64,000 nt of DNA from Psychromonas sp. Urea-02u-13 (lineage in GTDB: Bacteria > Pseudomonadota > Gammaproteobacteria > Enterobacterales > Psychromonadaceae). The notes beneath the pieces are model-generated. The model saw nothing but the letters and a program-made list of their open reading frames with translations. It did not search any database and had not been told where the DNA came from. Both the position numbers and the translations under genes were made by a program. The DNA lies in contig NZ_PJBZ01000052.1 of NCBI RefSeq assembly GCF_002835995.1, forward strand, positions 1 through 64,000, in the 5' to 3' direction. Shown here in pieces: positions 9,535-19,723 of the stretch. Positions within the stretch are counted from its first letter, which is position 1. The number at the start of each line of letters is the position of its first letter.

Positions 9535-10272
9535 TTATTGGCTATTGCGCCCTTCGATCATTAAACGTTTCATCTCTGATACCGCAGATGCAAAACCGTC
9601 AACGACAGCACGTGCAACAATGGCATGGCCGATATTAAGCTCTATGATTTCAGGAATCGCTGCAATCGGCTTAACATTGTGATAATTAAGACCATGACCC
9701 GCGTTCACTTTAATGCCCGCTTTACTTGCGTAAGCAGCCGCTAATTTAACACGCTTAAGTTCACGTGCTTCTTCCGCTTCATCATGTGCATCGGCGTATT
9801 GGCCAGTATGCAATTCAATGTAAGCAGCACCAGTTTTAATAGCTGCATCAATCTGTGCATTTTCAGGGTCAATAAACAGTGATACTTGAATACCAACGGC
9901 ATTTAAACGGTCTACCGCTGACGCGATTTTTTTAAATGATCCAACCACATCTAAGCCGCCTTCAGTGGTCAATTCTTCGCGTTTTTCAGGCACCAAACAA
10001 ACAAAAGTAGGTTTAGTGTGAATCGCAATATCGATCATTTCATCGGTCACGGCCATTTCTAAATTCATACGTGTTTGTAATGTTTGCGCAAGTACAGCAA
10101 CATCTCTGTCGTTAATATGGCGACGATCTTCACGAATATGAATCGTAATACCATCTGCGCCCGCTGTTTCTGCAATAGCAGCCAAATGAGCAGGTTCAGG
10201 GTAACAAGTGCCACGTGCATTACGCAGTGTCGCAATGTGATCGATATTAACGCCTAATAATAATTTACTCAT
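9535..10272 (-). CDS. pdxJ: Pyridoxine 5'-phosphate synthase
   Basis: Condenses 1-deoxyxylulose 5-phosphate with aminoacetone 3-phosphate in the last ring-closing step of DXP-dependent vitamin B6 synthesis. 245 residues, a typical TIM-barrel PdxJ with [18 protein letters not shown] at the N-terminus, the [10 protein letters not shown] block, and [10 protein letters not shown] near the C-terminus. It follows recO as in enterobacteria and vibrios. Its ribosome site AGAGGAAG overlaps the end of a degenerate second copy of the recO tail. The usual acpS is absent downstream. Confidence 0.97.
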   Translation of the reverse strand: MSKLLLGVNIDHIATLRNARGTCYPEPAHLAAIAETAGADGITIHIREDRRHINDRDVAVLAQTLQTRMNLEMAVTDEMIDIAIHTKPTFVCLVPEKREELTTEGGLDVVGSFKKIASAVDRLNAVGIQVSLFIDPENAQIDAAIKTGAAYIELHTGQYADAHDEAEEARELKRVKLAAAYASKAGIKVNAGHGLNYHNVKPIAAIPEIIELNIGHAIVARAVVDGFASAVSEMKRLMIEGRNSQ

Positions 10273-10279
10273 GAACTTC

Positions 10280-10360
10280 CTCTATTTCGTGCGACTTAAA
10301 AGAGCACGGCTATGTAATGGTTTGCCAACGAATCTAAATAGATCGATGGGCGAATACTTG
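10280..10360 (-). pseudogene. Degenerate duplicate of the recO 3' end
   Basis: On the minus strand this stretch encodes GKPLHSRALLSRTK followed by TAG, against GKPLHSRALFSNTK-TAA at the true end of recO (10467 onward). Further upstream, a shifted frame gives RQVFAH against RQALAH. The remnant ends inside the pdxJ ribosome site, where the original recO end would be expected. It suggests that about 190 bp including a second recO end was added between recO and pdxJ. Confidence 0.8.
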
Positions 10361-10390
10361 ACGACAGTTAATAGCATCATGAGCTATTAA

Positions 10391-10446
10391 CTGAAAGCTG
10401 ATAGCTGAAAGCTGAAAGCTGAAAGCTGATAGCTGATAGCTGAAAG
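10391..10446. repeat. Heptamer tandem array CTGAWAG (8 copies)
   Basis: Eight head-to-tail copies of CTGAAAG or CTGATAG between recO and pdxJ. A related GAGCTGAAAGCTAT lies in the recO-era gap (about 11237-11250). No coding function; a slippage-prone microsatellite inside the recO-pdxJ insertion. Confidence 0.85.
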
Positions 10447-10466
10447 CTAATAACAGATGACTATTT

Positions 10467-11171
10467 TTATTTTGTGTTACTAAAAAGAGCACGACTATGT
10501 AATGGTTTACCGCCTAACAAATGGGCTAATGCTTGACGACAAAAGCGTTTTGCAGCCAATAAAACATGTGCTTCAGAAAAGTCTCGGTAGGCTAATGCCT
10601 GTATCTGCTTTCCCGTATAAATATGGTGTTTATTATGAATCGCTTGCTTAGCAAAAAAGCCAGCTTGTTGCTTGTATTGGTAATCAAAACCGCACTCAAG
10701 TAATTCACCACTATAGATATCTTGTTCAAAATTAACACCATATCCTAATGTTTCCAATAGGGTTAATTCAAAATTACGTAATGCGGCTTGTGGGTCGGCA
10801 TCACCGGCAATAGAAATCAAGGTATCTTGGTAAGCACTAAACAATCCATCACAAGCGGTTTCTGCCTGTAATAATCGGTACAAAAGTTCATTAATATACA
10901 TCGCCATATAGAGACGATTACCCACTAATGGAACAACTTGTGTTTGTGCTTCGAGGGATTTGACGGTTTTTAAATTGCCACGCCCGAAATAGGTCGCTTG
11001 TAGTAATGTGAAGGGTTGAGCGGTACCTCTGCGCATACGCGTACCACTTCGCCCGCCTTTAAAAATAAGGCTAACTTTACCCACATCCTGACAAAAGAGA
11101 TCCAGTAATTGACTGGTCTCTCGATAAGGTCTGCGATGTAAAATAAATGCGTTGTGGCACTCGATTGACAT
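10467..11171 (-). CDS. recO: DNA repair protein RecO
   Basis: Recombination mediator that helps load RecA in the RecF pathway and anneals single strands coated with SSB. 234 residues, a normal length. The N-terminal OB-fold (AFILHRRPYRETSQLLDLF) and the helical C-terminal domain are recognisable. Its last 14 residues are repeated in a degenerate copy in front of pdxJ, so this 3' end may itself be the duplicated or replaced one. It lies downstream of era in the conserved rnc-era-recO-pdxJ order. Confidence 0.93.
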   Translation of the reverse strand: MSIECHNAFILHRRPYRETSQLLDLFCQDVGKVSLIFKGGRSGTRMRRGTAQPFTLLQATYFGRGNLKTVKSLEAQTQVVPLVGNRLYMAMYINELLYRLLQAETACDGLFSAYQDTLISIAGDADPQAALRNFELTLLETLGYGVNFEQDIYSGELLECGFDYQYKQQAGFFAKQAIHNKHHIYTGKQIQALAYRDFSEAHVLLAAKRFCRQALAHLLGGKPLHSRALFSNTK

Positions 11172-11245
11172 AGTAATAGAAGCGGTAAGCCGTCAGCTAT
11201 AGCGCTCAGTAGGGCTACTGAACACCGATAACTGCGAGCTGAAAG

Positions 11246-12157
11246 CTATTTACCCGTACCCGAGTAATCGTCGCCGTAACCTAGGCTGTGTAGTGCACGT
11301 AAATCATCAGCCCAACCGCTCTTCACTTTAACCCAAACTTCCAAGAAGACTTTGGCATCAAATAGCTCTTCCATGTCTAAACGAGACTGGGTACTAATAG
11401 CTTTGATTTTTTCGCCTTTATTACCAATAACCATGCGTTTTTGGCCGTCACGTTCAACAAGAATAAGCGCATTAATATGTAACATGCCGTTAGCTTGTTG
11501 CTTGAATTGCTCGATTTCAACAGTCACTGAATAAGGTAATTCATCACCTAAAAAACGCATCAATTTTTCACGTACTATTTCAGAAGCCATAAAACGCGAT
11601 GAACGATCGGTTATGTAATCTTCTGGAAAATAGAACTCAGACTCAGGTAAAATTTCCTGTGACCATTGACGAATTTTCTCAATGTTATCGCCCTTTTTAG
11701 CAGACATTGGTAAAATATGCTTAAAGTTGTAACGTTTACCCAGCTTTTCTAAATGCGGTAAAAGATGCTCTTTGTCTTCTACGTTATCAATTTTATTGAT
11801 AGCCAGAATAACAGGACATTTTAAGTGCTCAAACTTGCTTAGCACCATGTCATCATCTTCGTTCCAATGTGTACCTTCAACCACAAATATAACCATTTCA
11901 ACATCATTGATTGAGCTTGATGCAGCACGGTTCATTAAACGGTTAATGGCACGTTTTTCTTCGATGTGTAGTCCCGGTGTATCAACAAAAATAGTCTGAT
12001 AATCACCTTCCGTATCAATACCTAAGATACGGTGACGTGTTGTTTGTGCTTTACGAGAAGTAATACTTACTTTTTGACCCAGTAGCGCATTAATTAAGGT
12101 AGATTTACCTACATTCGGGCGACCTACAATGGCCACTAATCCACATTTCTGTGTCAT
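11246..12157 (-). CDS. era: Ribosome-maturation GTPase Era
   Basis: Essential GTPase that binds the 3' end of 16S rRNA through a KH domain and helps assemble the 30S subunit. 303 residues. G1 [10 protein letters not shown]3 DTPGLH, G4 NKID and G5 MSAKKG are intact, and the KH domain with [13 protein letters not shown] is near residues 233-245. The ATG overlaps the rnc stop by four bases (ATGA), indicating translational coupling. Confidence 0.98.
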   Translation of the reverse strand: MTQKCGLVAIVGRPNVGKSTLINALLGQKVSITSRKAQTTRHRILGIDTEGDYQTIFVDTPGLHIEEKRAINRLMNRAASSSINDVEMVIFVVEGTHWNEDDDMVLSKFEHLKCPVILAINKIDNVEDKEHLLPHLEKLGKRYNFKHILPMSAKKGDNIEKIRQWSQEILPESEFYFPEDYITDRSSRFMASEIVREKLMRFLGDELPYSVTVEIEQFKQQANGMLHINALILVERDGQKRMVIGNKGEKIKAISTQSRLDMEELFDAKVFLEVWVKVKSGWADDLRALHSLGYGDDYSGTGK

Positions 12158-12849
12158 GATTTATCTCCTAAAAGCGCGTCTAACATTCTTCCGGCAGCAA
12201 TCTGTTCCGCTTTACGGCGGCTTGTGCCTTTACCTTCTACAGCTTCAATACCCTCAATATTACAAGACATTGTAAATTGTTGGTTATGTGCTTCGCCTTT
12301 AATATCTAATACTTCATACAGCGGTAAAGGCTGTTTGCGAGATTGTAGATGCTCTTGTAGACGTGTTTTAGGATCTTTTTGACTAATACCTGGTTCAATC
12401 GTATTTAAACGACTATCAAACCAGCTTAAGATTAGCGCTTTAGCCGTATCGATATCTGAGTCTAAAAACGCAGCACCAATGATAGCTTCCACGCCATCAG
12501 CAATAATAGAGTCGCGACGGAAACCGCCACTTTTTAACTCACCAGGACCTAGAATCAAACAATCACTTAAGTTAAATTCACGACCGACTTCCGCGAGCAT
12601 TTTTCCACAAACTAAGGTTGCGCGCATACGACTTAAATCTCCTTCCGTCACTTTTGGAAAGCGCAGGTAAAGATCTGTCGATATAGCAAAACTTAAGATT
12701 GAATCACCTAAAAACTCTAGACGTTCATTATGTGCACCTAATGCACTGCGATGTGTTAATGCTTGTTTTAATAGCGCGAAATCAGTAAAAGTATAACCGA
12801 TGCGTTTCTCTAAACGTTTTAATTCTGTTTCTTTCATTTTATTGCTCAT
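12154..12849 (-). CDS. rnc: Ribonuclease III
   Basis: Double-strand-specific endoribonuclease that processes rRNA precursors and structured mRNAs. 231 residues. The catalytic signature [11 protein letters not shown] and the second acidic cluster ([13 protein letters not shown]) are intact, followed by a double-stranded RNA-binding domain (about 158-228). It overlaps both neighbours (lepB and era) by four bases, so the three are probably co-translated from one mRNA. Confidence 0.98.
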   Translation of the reverse strand: MSNKMKETELKRLEKRIGYTFTDFALLKQALTHRSALGAHNERLEFLGDSILSFAISTDLYLRFPKVTEGDLSRMRATLVCGKMLAEVGREFNLSDCLILGPGELKSGGFRRDSIIADGVEAIIGAAFLDSDIDTAKALILSWFDSRLNTIEPGISQKDPKTRLQEHLQSRKQPLPLYEVLDIKGEAHNQQFTMSCNIEGIEAVEGKGTSRRKAEQIAAGRMLDALLGDKS

Positions 12850-13766
12850 TTAATACTACCAATACGATCAAAACGCACAGAACTTGGTACCCATGTTGGT
12901 AACAAGCCATCTACGTCACGATAGAACTCAAAACTAATCCAAGTTGCTACCGCTTTACCTACTAAATTTTGTTCAGGAACAAAGCCCCAATAACGGCTGT
13001 CTTTACTATTATCACGATTATCACCCATAACGAAGTAGTTGCCTTTAGGGACAACCCACTCATATGCATAGGTTTTTACATCATCTTGCTGATAATAATA
13101 AGCAGTATGATCTCGACGATTTGGATTAACAATAATTTTATGCGCAACGTCGCCTAATACTTCGCTGTAAACCTGCATTGTAGCGGCTTCATCTTTAAAG
13201 TCTTGCTCTCCTAATGATTGCATATCAAGCGCTTTATAAGTACCACACTCTGCTTTTTCACAAGCCGGTATCAAATATAATTGTTTGTCTTTATAAACGA
13301 CACGGTCACCCGGTAAACCGATAACACGTTTAATAAAATCAACACGCTGATCTTCAGGGTATTTAAATACCGCCACATCACCACGTTTAGGCAAACTAAC
13401 CGGGATTAATGTGTTTTGCCAAATAGGTTCTTTTACGCCATATGAGAACTTTTCAACCAAAATAAAATCGCCGATTAATAGCGTAGGCATCATCGAACCC
13501 GATGGTATTTGGAAAGGTTCATACAAAAATGAACGTAATATAAAGACCACGGCAATCACCGGAAAAAGTGAACGTGCATTTTCAATCACGACATTTTCAG
13601 GGTGAATCTTAGCCAATGTATCTTCATCAAGGCCTATCTCTGCTTTGTCTTGTGCGGCTTGGCGTGCAGCGTTACGAGCAGGGCCCCACTTAAATTTATC
13701 AATCACCCAAACAATGCCGGTGACAAAAGTTAAAATAACTAATATTAATGCAAACGTATTTGCCAT
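12846..13766 (-). CDS. lepB: Signal peptidase I
   Basis: Inner-membrane serine/lysine protease that removes signal peptides from exported proteins. 306 residues. Two N-terminal membrane segments (about 3-22 and 64-82) precede the periplasmic catalytic domain. The nucleophile is Ser91 in PSGSMMPT and the general base Lys146 in [11 protein letters not shown]; the [14 protein letters not shown] block is intact. It follows lepA, but a family A repeat lies between the two genes. Confidence 0.97.
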   Translation of the reverse strand: MANTFALILVILTFVTGIVWVIDKFKWGPARNAARQAAQDKAEIGLDEDTLAKIHPENVVIENARSLFPVIAVVFILRSFLYEPFQIPSGSMMPTLLIGDFILVEKFSYGVKEPIWQNTLIPVSLPKRGDVAVFKYPEDQRVDFIKRVIGLPGDRVVYKDKQLYLIPACEKAECGTYKALDMQSLGEQDFKDEAATMQVYSEVLGDVAHKIIVNPNRRDHTAYYYQQDDVKTYAYEWVVPKGNYFVMGDNRDNSKDSRYWGFVPEQNLVGKAVATWISFEFYRDVDGLLPTWVPSSVRFDRIGSIK

Positions 13767-13867
13767 TTTTTTTTCCTAGTTTTTAAAACACAAAATGCGT
13801 GGCTTGTAGCAACGCATTATTTACAAATGGGCAGGACTAAAGTCCCACTTCCGATATTTCTATCGTT

Positions 13868-13988
13868 GTAAATACTTAGGGCTAAGCCATTTATATCTAG
13901 TTCAAGGCGAAAAAGCGCAGTTTAATGGTTTAAATGAGCATTTTTCAACGAAGAAATAGGTCTAAATGGCAACGGCCTGAGTAATTAC
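13868..13988 (+). mobile_element. Inverted-repeat element family A, short copy 2 (121 bp)
   Basis: Begins GTAAATACTTAGG and ends CCTGAGTAATTAC, an imperfect terminal inverted repeat. The core TTCAAGGCGAAAAAGCGCAG and TTTAAATGAGCATTTTTCAACG match the other copies. It is exactly the length of the copy at 40284-40404. Its right end is two bases from the lepA stop codon, and its core runs opposite to lepA. It sits in the lepA-lepB transcript, so it would be read through or would attenuate lepB. Confidence 0.85.
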
Positions 13989-13990
13989 TT

Positions 13991-15787
13991 CTACTTGTCT
14001 TTACCAATATGCAACACGGCTAAGAACGCTTCTTGAGGAATGTCGACATTACCAACAGACTTCATACGTTTTTTACCTTCTTTCTGTTTCTTCAGTAGTT
14101 TTTTCTTACGGCTAATATCACCACCGTAACATTTTGCCAGTACATTTTTAGTTAACTGTTTAACCGTTGAACGGGCAATGATTTTACTACCAATCGCAGC
14201 TTGTATTGCAATGTTGAACATTTGACGAGGAATGAGCTCTTTCATTTTTTCAACTAAGTCACGACCGTACGTTTCTGCATTGGCACGATGGGTAATTAAT
14301 GCAAGTGCATCAACACGATCGCTATTGATTAATACATCAACACGTACCATGTCTGCTGGCTCAAATTTAATAAAGTTATATTCAAGTGACGCATAACCAC
14401 GACTGGTTGATTTCAAACGGTCAAAGAAGTCCATCACTACTTCACCCATTGGGATATGGTAAGTTAATGCAACTTGGTTGCCGTGATAAACCATGTTTAC
14501 CTGAACACCACGTTTTAGAATACACAGGGTAATAACGTTACCTAAGTATTCTTGTGGCACTAAAATATTACACTCTGCAATGGGTTCGCGGATTTCAAGA
14601 ATGTCATTAACAGCGGGTAATTTTGCAGGGCTATCAACGTACTGCACTTCACCATCGCTTCTTTCAACTTCATAAATTACCGTTGGCGCAGTGGTGATAA
14701 GATCAATGTCATATTCACGTTCTAAACGCTCTTGAATAATTTCCATGTGCAACAGACCAAGGAAACCACAACGGAAACCAAAACCTAATGCCGATGAATT
14801 TTCTGGTTCAAAGAACAACGAGGCATCGTTAATGCTTAATTTTGCTAAGGCATCACGGAAACTTTCGTAGTCATCAGAGCTAACCGGGAACAAACCAGCG
14901 TAAACCTGTGGCGTCACACGTTTAAAGCCGCCTAATGCTTCAGTGGCAGGGTTGTTAATCGTGGTTAACGTATCACCTACTGGTGCACCCAAAATATCTT
15001 TAATACCCGCGATGACATAACCTACTTCACCGGCTTTTAAAATACCTGTTTCAACTTGCTTGGGTGTAAAGTAACCGACTTTACTCACAAGATGAACGCC
15101 TTCTGTAGACATTACTTTCATCTTGTCGCCAACTTTAATTTGGCCATGTTTGATACGTACTAATGAAACAACACCTTGGTAACTGTCGAACCATGAATCG
15201 ATGATCAATGCTTGCAGTGGACCATCAAGGTTACCTACTGGTGGCGGCACAGCACGTACAATTTCTTCTAATACTAAATCAATGCCCAAACCGGTTTTCG
15301 CAGAACAGCGAACCGCTTCAGAGGCATCAATACCAATAATATTTTCAATTTCTTCAGCAACACGTTCAGGTTCAGCAGCCGGTAAATCAATCTTATTTAA
15401 GATGGGTACAACTTCTAAGTCCATATCTAATGCGGTGTAACAGTTAGCAAGCGTTTGTGCTTCTACGCCCTGCCCTGCATCTACAACCAACAATGCACCT
15501 TCACAAGCAGCTAATGAGCGCGATACTTCATACGAGAAATCAACGTGTCCTGGCGTATCGATAAAGTTAAGTTGGTATATTTCACCATCGTTAGCTTTAT
15601 AATCAAGGGTGACACTTTGTGCCTTGATGGTAATACCACGTTCACGTTCGATATCCATTGAATCAAGAACTTGAGATTCCATTTCACGGTCACTTAGACC
15701 ACCACAGGTGCTGATTAGGCGATCAGAAAGAGTCGATTTACCATGGTCGATATGGGCGATAATTGAGAAGTTACGAATATTTTTCAT
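13991..15787 (-). CDS. lepA: Elongation factor 4 (LepA)
   Basis: Ribosome-associated translational GTPase implicated in back-translocation and 30S biogenesis. 598 residues, the normal length. The GTPase motifs [18 protein letters not shown] and NKIDLP are intact, as is the family C-terminal domain ending [14 protein letters not shown]. First gene of the leftward lepA-lepB-rnc-era-recO-pdxJ block. Confidence 0.98.
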   Translation of the reverse strand: MKNIRNFSIIAHIDHGKSTLSDRLISTCGGLSDREMESQVLDSMDIERERGITIKAQSVTLDYKANDGEIYQLNFIDTPGHVDFSYEVSRSLAACEGALLVVDAGQGVEAQTLANCYTALDMDLEVVPILNKIDLPAAEPERVAEEIENIIGIDASEAVRCSAKTGLGIDLVLEEIVRAVPPPVGNLDGPLQALIIDSWFDSYQGVVSLVRIKHGQIKVGDKMKVMSTEGVHLVSKVGYFTPKQVETGILKAGEVGYVIAGIKDILGAPVGDTLTTINNPATEALGGFKRVTPQVYAGLFPVSSDDYESFRDALAKLSINDASLFFEPENSSALGFGFRCGFLGLLHMEIIQERLEREYDIDLITTAPTVIYEVERSDGEVQYVDSPAKLPAVNDILEIREPIAECNILVPQEYLGNVITLCILKRGVQVNMVYHGNQVALTYHIPMGEVVMDFFDRLKSTSRGYASLEYNFIKFEPADMVRVDVLINSDRVDALALITHRANAETYGRDLVEKMKELIPRQMFNIAIQAAIGSKIIARSTVKQLTKNVLAKCYGGDISRKKKLLKKQKEGKKRMKSVGNVDIPQEAFLAVLHIGKDK

Positions 15788-16271
15788 TAAACGGCTAATA
15801 CCTTAAAATAGTGCAAATTTATGCAGTGACAATCTGTTTATACCTAAGCCACCTAAAAAATAAGCAGGCAAGAAGCTTGGGTATACAATTACCCGGCATT
15901 CTAGCGAATTTGAGCTCAGATCACCATCTTTAAAAAACGTCCTTAAACTTCCCAAATACGCTAAGCGCATTATATATTTCGAATAAAACAAAAATAAAAA
16001 TAGCCTTTCATTTAGATAAATAAGACACAACAACGAAAGACGAGCACCAAGCCACTGCGTTACACAGAAAGTACCCAAAAGGCCTTCAGCCTTGTTTTTG
16101 TTCGTGTCTTCGTGATTAACTGCTTTTGAACTTATTTAAGTCGCACCAAATCTGCCTAATTATATTTATATATACACTTGCTTTGACTTCACAAAAATCT
16201 AAATAATTTACCTTTTGGCAAGAGGTGCGTATAGCCCACAGCCACAATTTAATTAAATGAGATACTTGTAA
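15788..16271. other. Intergenic region upstream of lepA with an element remnant
   Basis: About 480 bp with no credible gene. The left part should hold the lepA promoter. The right part (15961-16157) is a decayed family B repeat described separately. Confidence 0.5.
15961..16157. mobile_element. Degenerate copy of element family B
   Basis: Shares AAGCGCATTATA at its left end, GCGTTACACAGA in the middle, and TCTTCGTGATTAACTGCTTT near the right end with the intact copy at 17881-18117 (CTTCGTGGTTAATTTCTTTT there). The right terminal repeat is no longer recognisable. Confidence 0.6.
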
Positions 16272-17556
16272 ATGGACTTACACGTAATTGAATGGCTGAG
16301 TGTGACAACACTTGGCACAGGATTGATCTATGCAATTTTTATTGCTTGCTCTAATCTAAAATGGCTGCCTTACCAACCCAATAACTATTTTGGTGCCCCC
16401 CCTGATTGGCAAAGTATTAGCTTATCCAAAAATACCCGCCTATTACTCAATATCGCCATCATAGTGATAGCAAGTCCCTTGCTATCTTTTGTATCACCGA
16501 GCTTGCCTATTTTGTCATTAATGACAGTAAACGCAGTTTATATGATGCCTTTACCGATACTTGGTATCGCTGGGATTCAGTACATTATATGAAACTGGCC
16601 GTCGAAGGTTATGCCAGTGAAGGACAAGACCGTTTTTTACTGGTCTTTTATCCGCTCTACCCGCTATTAATTCATATCATGATGTATGTCATTCCTGACG
16701 CTTTCTGGACAGGCCTCGCGGTTTCAAATATTTGTCTTATTTTGGCCTGCTTTACGCTGTTTAAAATAATGATGTTTGAATTTCATGATGAATCCCTTGC
16801 ATGGAAAGCTGTTAAATACTTGCTGATTTATCCCTTCTCATTTTTTACCGCCATTGTGTATACAGAAAGCCTGTTCATGCTCATGAGTTTGAGTTGCTTC
16901 TATTTCATGCGCAAAGGTGATTTTGGGTGGCAGGAATTTATGGACTGCTTACCGCGCTCACGCGGAATCATGCTGTGCTGCTATTGGCGCCAATGCTTTA
17001 CGAAATAGTACATCAAGCACAAGGAGTTACACTGCCCTCCTTTAAAGAGAAGTTACGTTATTGGGGGGAGCGCATAAGCGCATTAATACTGATTCCCATG
17101 GCTATCGTTTTTTATCTGATACTTAATAAATGGGTGAGTGGGGATTGGTTTCGCTTCCTTGATTATCAACAGGAGAATTGGGGTAACAGCTTCAGCTATT
17201 TTGCCACTAATATCGCCAATATTGTAGAGCGTGTTTATAGCTGGGAAATAAGACTCGCTATCGGCACATGGTTACCAACAGCAGTAATATTTTTTGTAGC
17301 CCTTGCCATTATTCTCTATAGCATCAATCGCTTACCTATCTCCTATACCGCTTACAGCTTTGCATACTTATTAATTTCCTATTCGCCATCATGGCTATTA
17401 AGTGCACCACGTTACATGCTCGCCCTTTTCCCATTATTTATGGGACTTGCATTACTGAGTCAACGTTACAAAAGATTTGAGAAAGTATTAGATATCTCGC
17501 TGGTATTATTACTGGCACTTTATTCTATCTTTTTCTTTCAGTCGATTGTGTTTTAA
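16272..17556 (+). pseudogene. PIG-V-like membrane mannosyltransferase, two frameshifts
   Basis: Three overlapping frames together encode one multi-pass GT-C protein of about 430 residues resembling the PIG-V mannosyltransferase family (dolichol- or polyprenyl-phosphate-mannose dependent). Frame 1 (16272 to about 16500) covers the first membrane segments. Frame 2 carries WYRWDSVHYMKLAVEGY, FYPLYPLLIH and YPFSFFTAIVYTESLF. Frame 3 (from about 16925) carries VAGIYGLLTALTRNHAVLLL through to the stop at 17554-17556. The second lesion is one lost T in GATTTTGGG (16920-16926), which would restore DFWVAGIYG. The first lies between about 16440 and 16520. No intact copy is seen, so this is a pseudogene unless both lesions are sequence errors. 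It lies apart from, and opposite to, the neighbouring glycosylation operon. Confidence 0.75.
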
Positions 17557-17819
17557 CAAGGCAGTTATAATTGTCGATTAGGCAGAGAGTTTGAATCAAA
17601 GTGAGTGATGGGTTGGGGCTAGATGAAGCCTTAAATAGGCGTTTTTCACCTCATCTTATTCATACTTTCCTGGGCATCTTTCGTTTCACAACCTAGTAAA
17701 ATCGTGGGATTAATTGATATCGATATCTCGTCGCTAAATAAGCAAACAGGGGATAGAACCAAATTAAATGATTGGCATGCACTTCTTTAAACGTCACACC
17801 GATAACGATAAGCAATAAC

Positions 17820-17852
17820 GTAAAATGTAAAATGTAAAATGTAAAATGTAAT
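17820..17852. repeat. Heptamer tandem array GTAAAAT (4+ copies)
   Basis: Four perfect copies of GTAAAAT plus a partial copy, in non-coding DNA. The same 7-bp period is seen in unrelated arrays at 10391-10446 and 37190-37236. Confidence 0.9.
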
Positions 17853-17880
17853 ATTAACCTGTCTATATCGTGACCCCCAC

Positions 17881-18117
17881 GGCAAGCGCATTATAATTGA
17901 AAATGCTTTTAGCACTCCAAAATACGTATTGCTATAGCGTTGATCCCTATTATTTCAATAAAAAACTATCACGAAGCCACTTCGTTACACAGAGAACACG
18001 AAGAAACCAAGAGCAAAAATTCAATTTGATCTTTAACCTTCTTTTTCTTCGTGCCTTCGTGGTTAATTTCTTTTGAATTTATTTAAATTGTTTAATCGCA
18101 TTTATAATGCGCTTGCC
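17881..18117. mobile_element. Inverted-repeat element family B (237 bp)
   Basis: Ends in a perfect 16-bp inverted repeat, GGCAAGCGCATTATAA at 17881-17896 and its complement at 18102-18117. Inside lies a CTTCGTG-rich segment (CTTCGTGCCTTCGTGGTT), a repeat type seen in many bacterial genomes. No transposase; MITE-like. Confidence 0.8.
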
Positions 18118-18282
18118 CTGTCGTTCCCCCTGACAAGGGGTTAATTATATTATTCACTGTCATTAAAAAATTCCATTTTTCACGTGTTAAAAGTCCATTT
18201 AGCATTAAATAATGATGTTTTCGCTGTACCTTGTTTTTTAAATTAATCTTGTTTTTTACAATTCACCTTAAAGCAGTAGCCG

Positions 18283-18696
18283 TTATTTAAAGGCCCAAAA
18301 TTTATTTAATAAGAAGATAAGCACAGGGGTAACAAAGGTAAGCAGTGCTAGGTAGTAATAATGATGAAGTTGTAAAAACTCCAAAATAAGAAATGACCAA
18401 AATAGGTTAACCGCAAACCCTAACAGCGCCGTTTTAAGAAACTTAAAAAAAGCACTGCGTTTATCGGCAAGTTGTATTGCTTGTTCTTTAAAGGTCCAGT
18501 GAAACTGGCCTAAATAAGACACTAAAAATGCAATACAAAAACCTAATATATTCACGATTAAATGGTGTAACTGCAGCAGTTCAAAACTAATGTTGAAAAT
18601 AATGGCATGGGTTAACGTCGCGCCCACACCAACAATTGCAAATGAGACTAACTGCTGAAAAAGTGTATTATTGGCTAACTCCCTAATCACTCTCAC
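18283..18696 (-). CDS. GtrA family membrane protein
   Basis: 137 residues with four predicted membrane segments and the GtrA-type FAIVGVGATLTHAIIF start. GtrA proteins are thought to flip polyprenyl-phosphate-linked sugars or otherwise assist the GT2 enzyme that makes them. Its ATG overlaps the GT2 stop by four bases, so the two are coupled. Last gene of a leftward operon with two DUF2298 proteins. Confidence 0.9.
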   Translation of the reverse strand: MRVIRELANNTLFQQLVSFAIVGVGATLTHAIIFNISFELLQLHHLIVNILGFCIAFLVSYLGQFHWTFKEQAIQLADKRSAFFKFLKTALLGFAVNLFWSFLILEFLQLHHYYYLALLTFVTPVLIFLLNKFWAFK

Positions 18697-19700
18697 GCTG
18701 CCTGACTCGACCGTCTTTCATTCTTTCTTCGTTCTGTGTCGTTTGTCTCAGAATTTATATCATCGTCACCGTAATAACCTTCGATAATATACAAAGGCCT
18801 ATTTTTAACTTCTTCAAAAATGCGTCCAATATACTCACCCAGCACACCAATACCAATTAGGTTTAGGCTACTAAAAAATAGAATAAGGGTAATTAAAGAA
18901 GCATAACCTGGGACATCAACACCCAAAATCAGTGTTTTCACTATGATAAAAGCCAGGTAGGTTAATGATGCAAGGCCCACACCTATTCCTGCATAGGTCC
19001 AAATACGCAATGGCGCGGTTGAGAATGAAAAAATGCCATCCAGCGCAAAATTCCATAACTTCCAATAGTTCCATTTTGTGGTGCCCGCAACACGTGCAGG
19101 GCGGCTGTAATAAACGTAATCTTTACTGAAACCAGGAAAGGCAAACAGGCCTTTCATAAAGCGGGATTTTTCAGGCATCTTTTGTAATACGTCAACCACT
19201 TTACGGTCAATCAAACGATAATCACCGGCATTTTGTGGCATATCGACTTTACTCATGCGCCCGATCACTTTATAAAATGCAGTTGCGGTTTTACGCTTAA
19301 CAAGGCCATCATCACTGCGATCTTTACGTACGGCAATCACAGAATCAGCCCCTTCTCGCCATTTTTTGACCATCTCAGGAATTAACTCAGGAGGATCTTG
19401 AAGATCCACATCCATCGGAATAACCGCTTGCCCTTTGGCATAATCAAGACCCGCGGTTAACGCAGTGTCTTTACCAAAGTTACGAGAAAGGTTAACCAGT
19501 TTAATGTGCGAGGTGGGATCAGCAACCCGCGCTTGAATAAGCTCTAAGGTGCGATCGGTACTGCCATCATTTACAAAGACTATTTCGTAAGAGTTAACCG
19601 ATTTTTCTATAAAAGGTATAACCGCATTAAGGAAGAGATCAATACTCTCCTCCTCGTTTAATACACACACGACTATGCTTAATTCTGGGTTGATAATCAT
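18693..19700 (-). CDS. Polyprenyl-phosphate glycosyltransferase, GT2 (DPM1/GtrB type)
   Basis: Transfers a sugar from a nucleotide sugar to polyprenyl phosphate at the inner face of the membrane. 335 residues. The GT-A domain (about 1-225) has VVCVLNEEESI, VNDGSTDRT, the metal-binding DVDLQDPPE and the SRNFGKDTAL block. Two C-terminal membrane segments (about 235-258 and 268-292) match GtrB/YkcC-type enzymes. It lies between DUF2298 genes and gtrA, so it probably supplies the lipid-linked sugar used by the GT-C proteins. The sugar is not determinable here. Confidence 0.92.
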   Translation of the reverse strand: MIINPELSIVVCVLNEEESIDLFLNAVIPFIEKSVNSYEIVFVNDGSTDRTLELIQARVADPTSHIKLVNLSRNFGKDTALTAGLDYAKGQAVIPMDVDLQDPPELIPEMVKKWREGADSVIAVRKDRSDDGLVKRKTATAFYKVIGRMSKVDMPQNAGDYRLIDRKVVDVLQKMPEKSRFMKGLFAFPGFSKDYVYYSRPARVAGTTKWNYWKLWNFALDGIFSFSTAPLRIWTYAGIGVGLASLTYLAFIIVKTLILGVDVPGYASLITLILFFSSLNLIGIGVLGEYIGRIFEEVKNRPLYIIEGYYGDDDINSETNDTERRKNERRSSQAA

Positions 19701-19723
19701 AATAACGTCTACTCCTTTAGTTG

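Larger units (their letters stand above)
17557..18282. other. Intergenic region holding tandem repeats and element B
   Basis: About 725 bp between convergent genes with no credible coding sequence. It contains a heptamer array (17820-17852), the intact element B (17881-18117) and a small hairpin CCCCCTGACAAGGGG just after it. Confidence 0.6.

Noticed and set aside
10391-10446. Possible CRISPR-like array
   Set aside because: The units are 7 bp with no spacers; a microsatellite. No CRISPR array or cas gene is present in the window.
15803-16078. 91-codon minus-strand frame upstream of lepA
   Set aside because: Overlaps the decayed element B copy and shows no recognisable protein features.
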